A DNA stretch of 6,704 nt. Source: an uncultured bacterium. GTDB taxonomy: Bacteria > Desulfobacterota > WTBG01. Each line of letters opens with the position of its first letter. Positions within the stretch are counted from its first letter, which is position 1. A program made the translations under genes and the position numbers. The stretch spans positions 1 through 6,704 of the forward strand of contig CALJBY010000318.1 of assembly GCA_938024025.1 (NCBI GenBank), in the 5' to 3' direction. The notes beneath the pieces were generated by a model, which was not told the origin of the DNA, did not search any database, and saw nothing but the letters and a program-made list of their open reading frames with translations. This document shows positions 6,684 through 6,704 of the stretch, piece by piece.

Positions 6684-6704
6684 TGGGGGGCACCGGATTT
6701 TTAG
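6671..6704 (+). CDS. NAD(P)-dependent epimerase/dehydratase-type protein, 3'-truncated
   Basis: Only 11 residues are in the window: MHVLVGGTGFL. A beta strand followed by the GGTGF(L) start of a GxxGxxG dinucleotide-binding loop at the extreme N-terminus is typical of extended short-chain dehydrogenases (nucleotide-sugar epimerases and dehydratases, hopanoid-associated epimerase-like proteins). The start is well supported: GGAGGTGA (6659-6666), a near-perfect Shine-Dalgarno, precedes the ATG, and an in-frame TAA at 6647 excludes a longer N-terminus beyond 6650. The exact substrate cannot be inferred. The remainder lies beyond the right edge. Confidence 0.65.
   Translation, partial: MHVLVGGTGFL

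Overview
This 6.7 kb window looks like an ordinary chromosomal segment of a Gram-negative-type bacterium with moderate GC. The DnaK sequence and its tail are of proteobacterial type, HtpX is present, and the DUF1844-type gene is a family I associate mainly with deltaproteobacteria (Desulfobacterota) and related phyla. I therefore favour a deltaproteobacterium-like host, with modest confidence and no species call. All recognisable genes are on the + strand. I see no mobile element, CRISPR array, tRNA or rRNA.

Layout: (1) positions 1-1782 hold dnaK without its first ~50 codons, closed by a clear intrinsic terminator at 1811-1852. No dnaJ follows. (2) 1889-2497 encodes a CDP-alcohol phosphatidyltransferase with a complete catalytic motif and a signature reminiscent of the inositol-phosphate-lipid synthases. 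(3) 2498-2676 is AT-rich, with a bulged inverted repeat and a plausible housekeeping promoter. (4) 2677-6329 is probably one operon: htpX (membrane zinc protease), a two-ring Clp-type AAA+ unfoldase, and a small DUF1844 protein, ending at a U-tract terminator near 6405. (5) 6330-6602 is intergenic, with a 15-bp palindrome and a promoter candidate. (6) A 26-codon mini-ORF then overlaps the start of a NAD(P)-binding epimerase/dehydratase-type gene that runs off the right edge.

Most of the window concerns proteostasis: DnaK folds and holds proteins, HtpX cuts misfolded membrane proteins, and the Clp ATPase unfolds soluble substrates, possibly for ClpP. The Clp protein is the most unusual item. 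It lacks the ClpB/ClpC middle domain, its second-ring pore loop reads GIVG rather than the near-universal GYVG, and the end of its first AAA+ module is divergent, yet all ATPase motifs are intact. I see no clear evidence of an entirely new system. The best leads are the divergent Clp with its htpX/DUF1844 partners and the overlapping leader ORF at the right edge.
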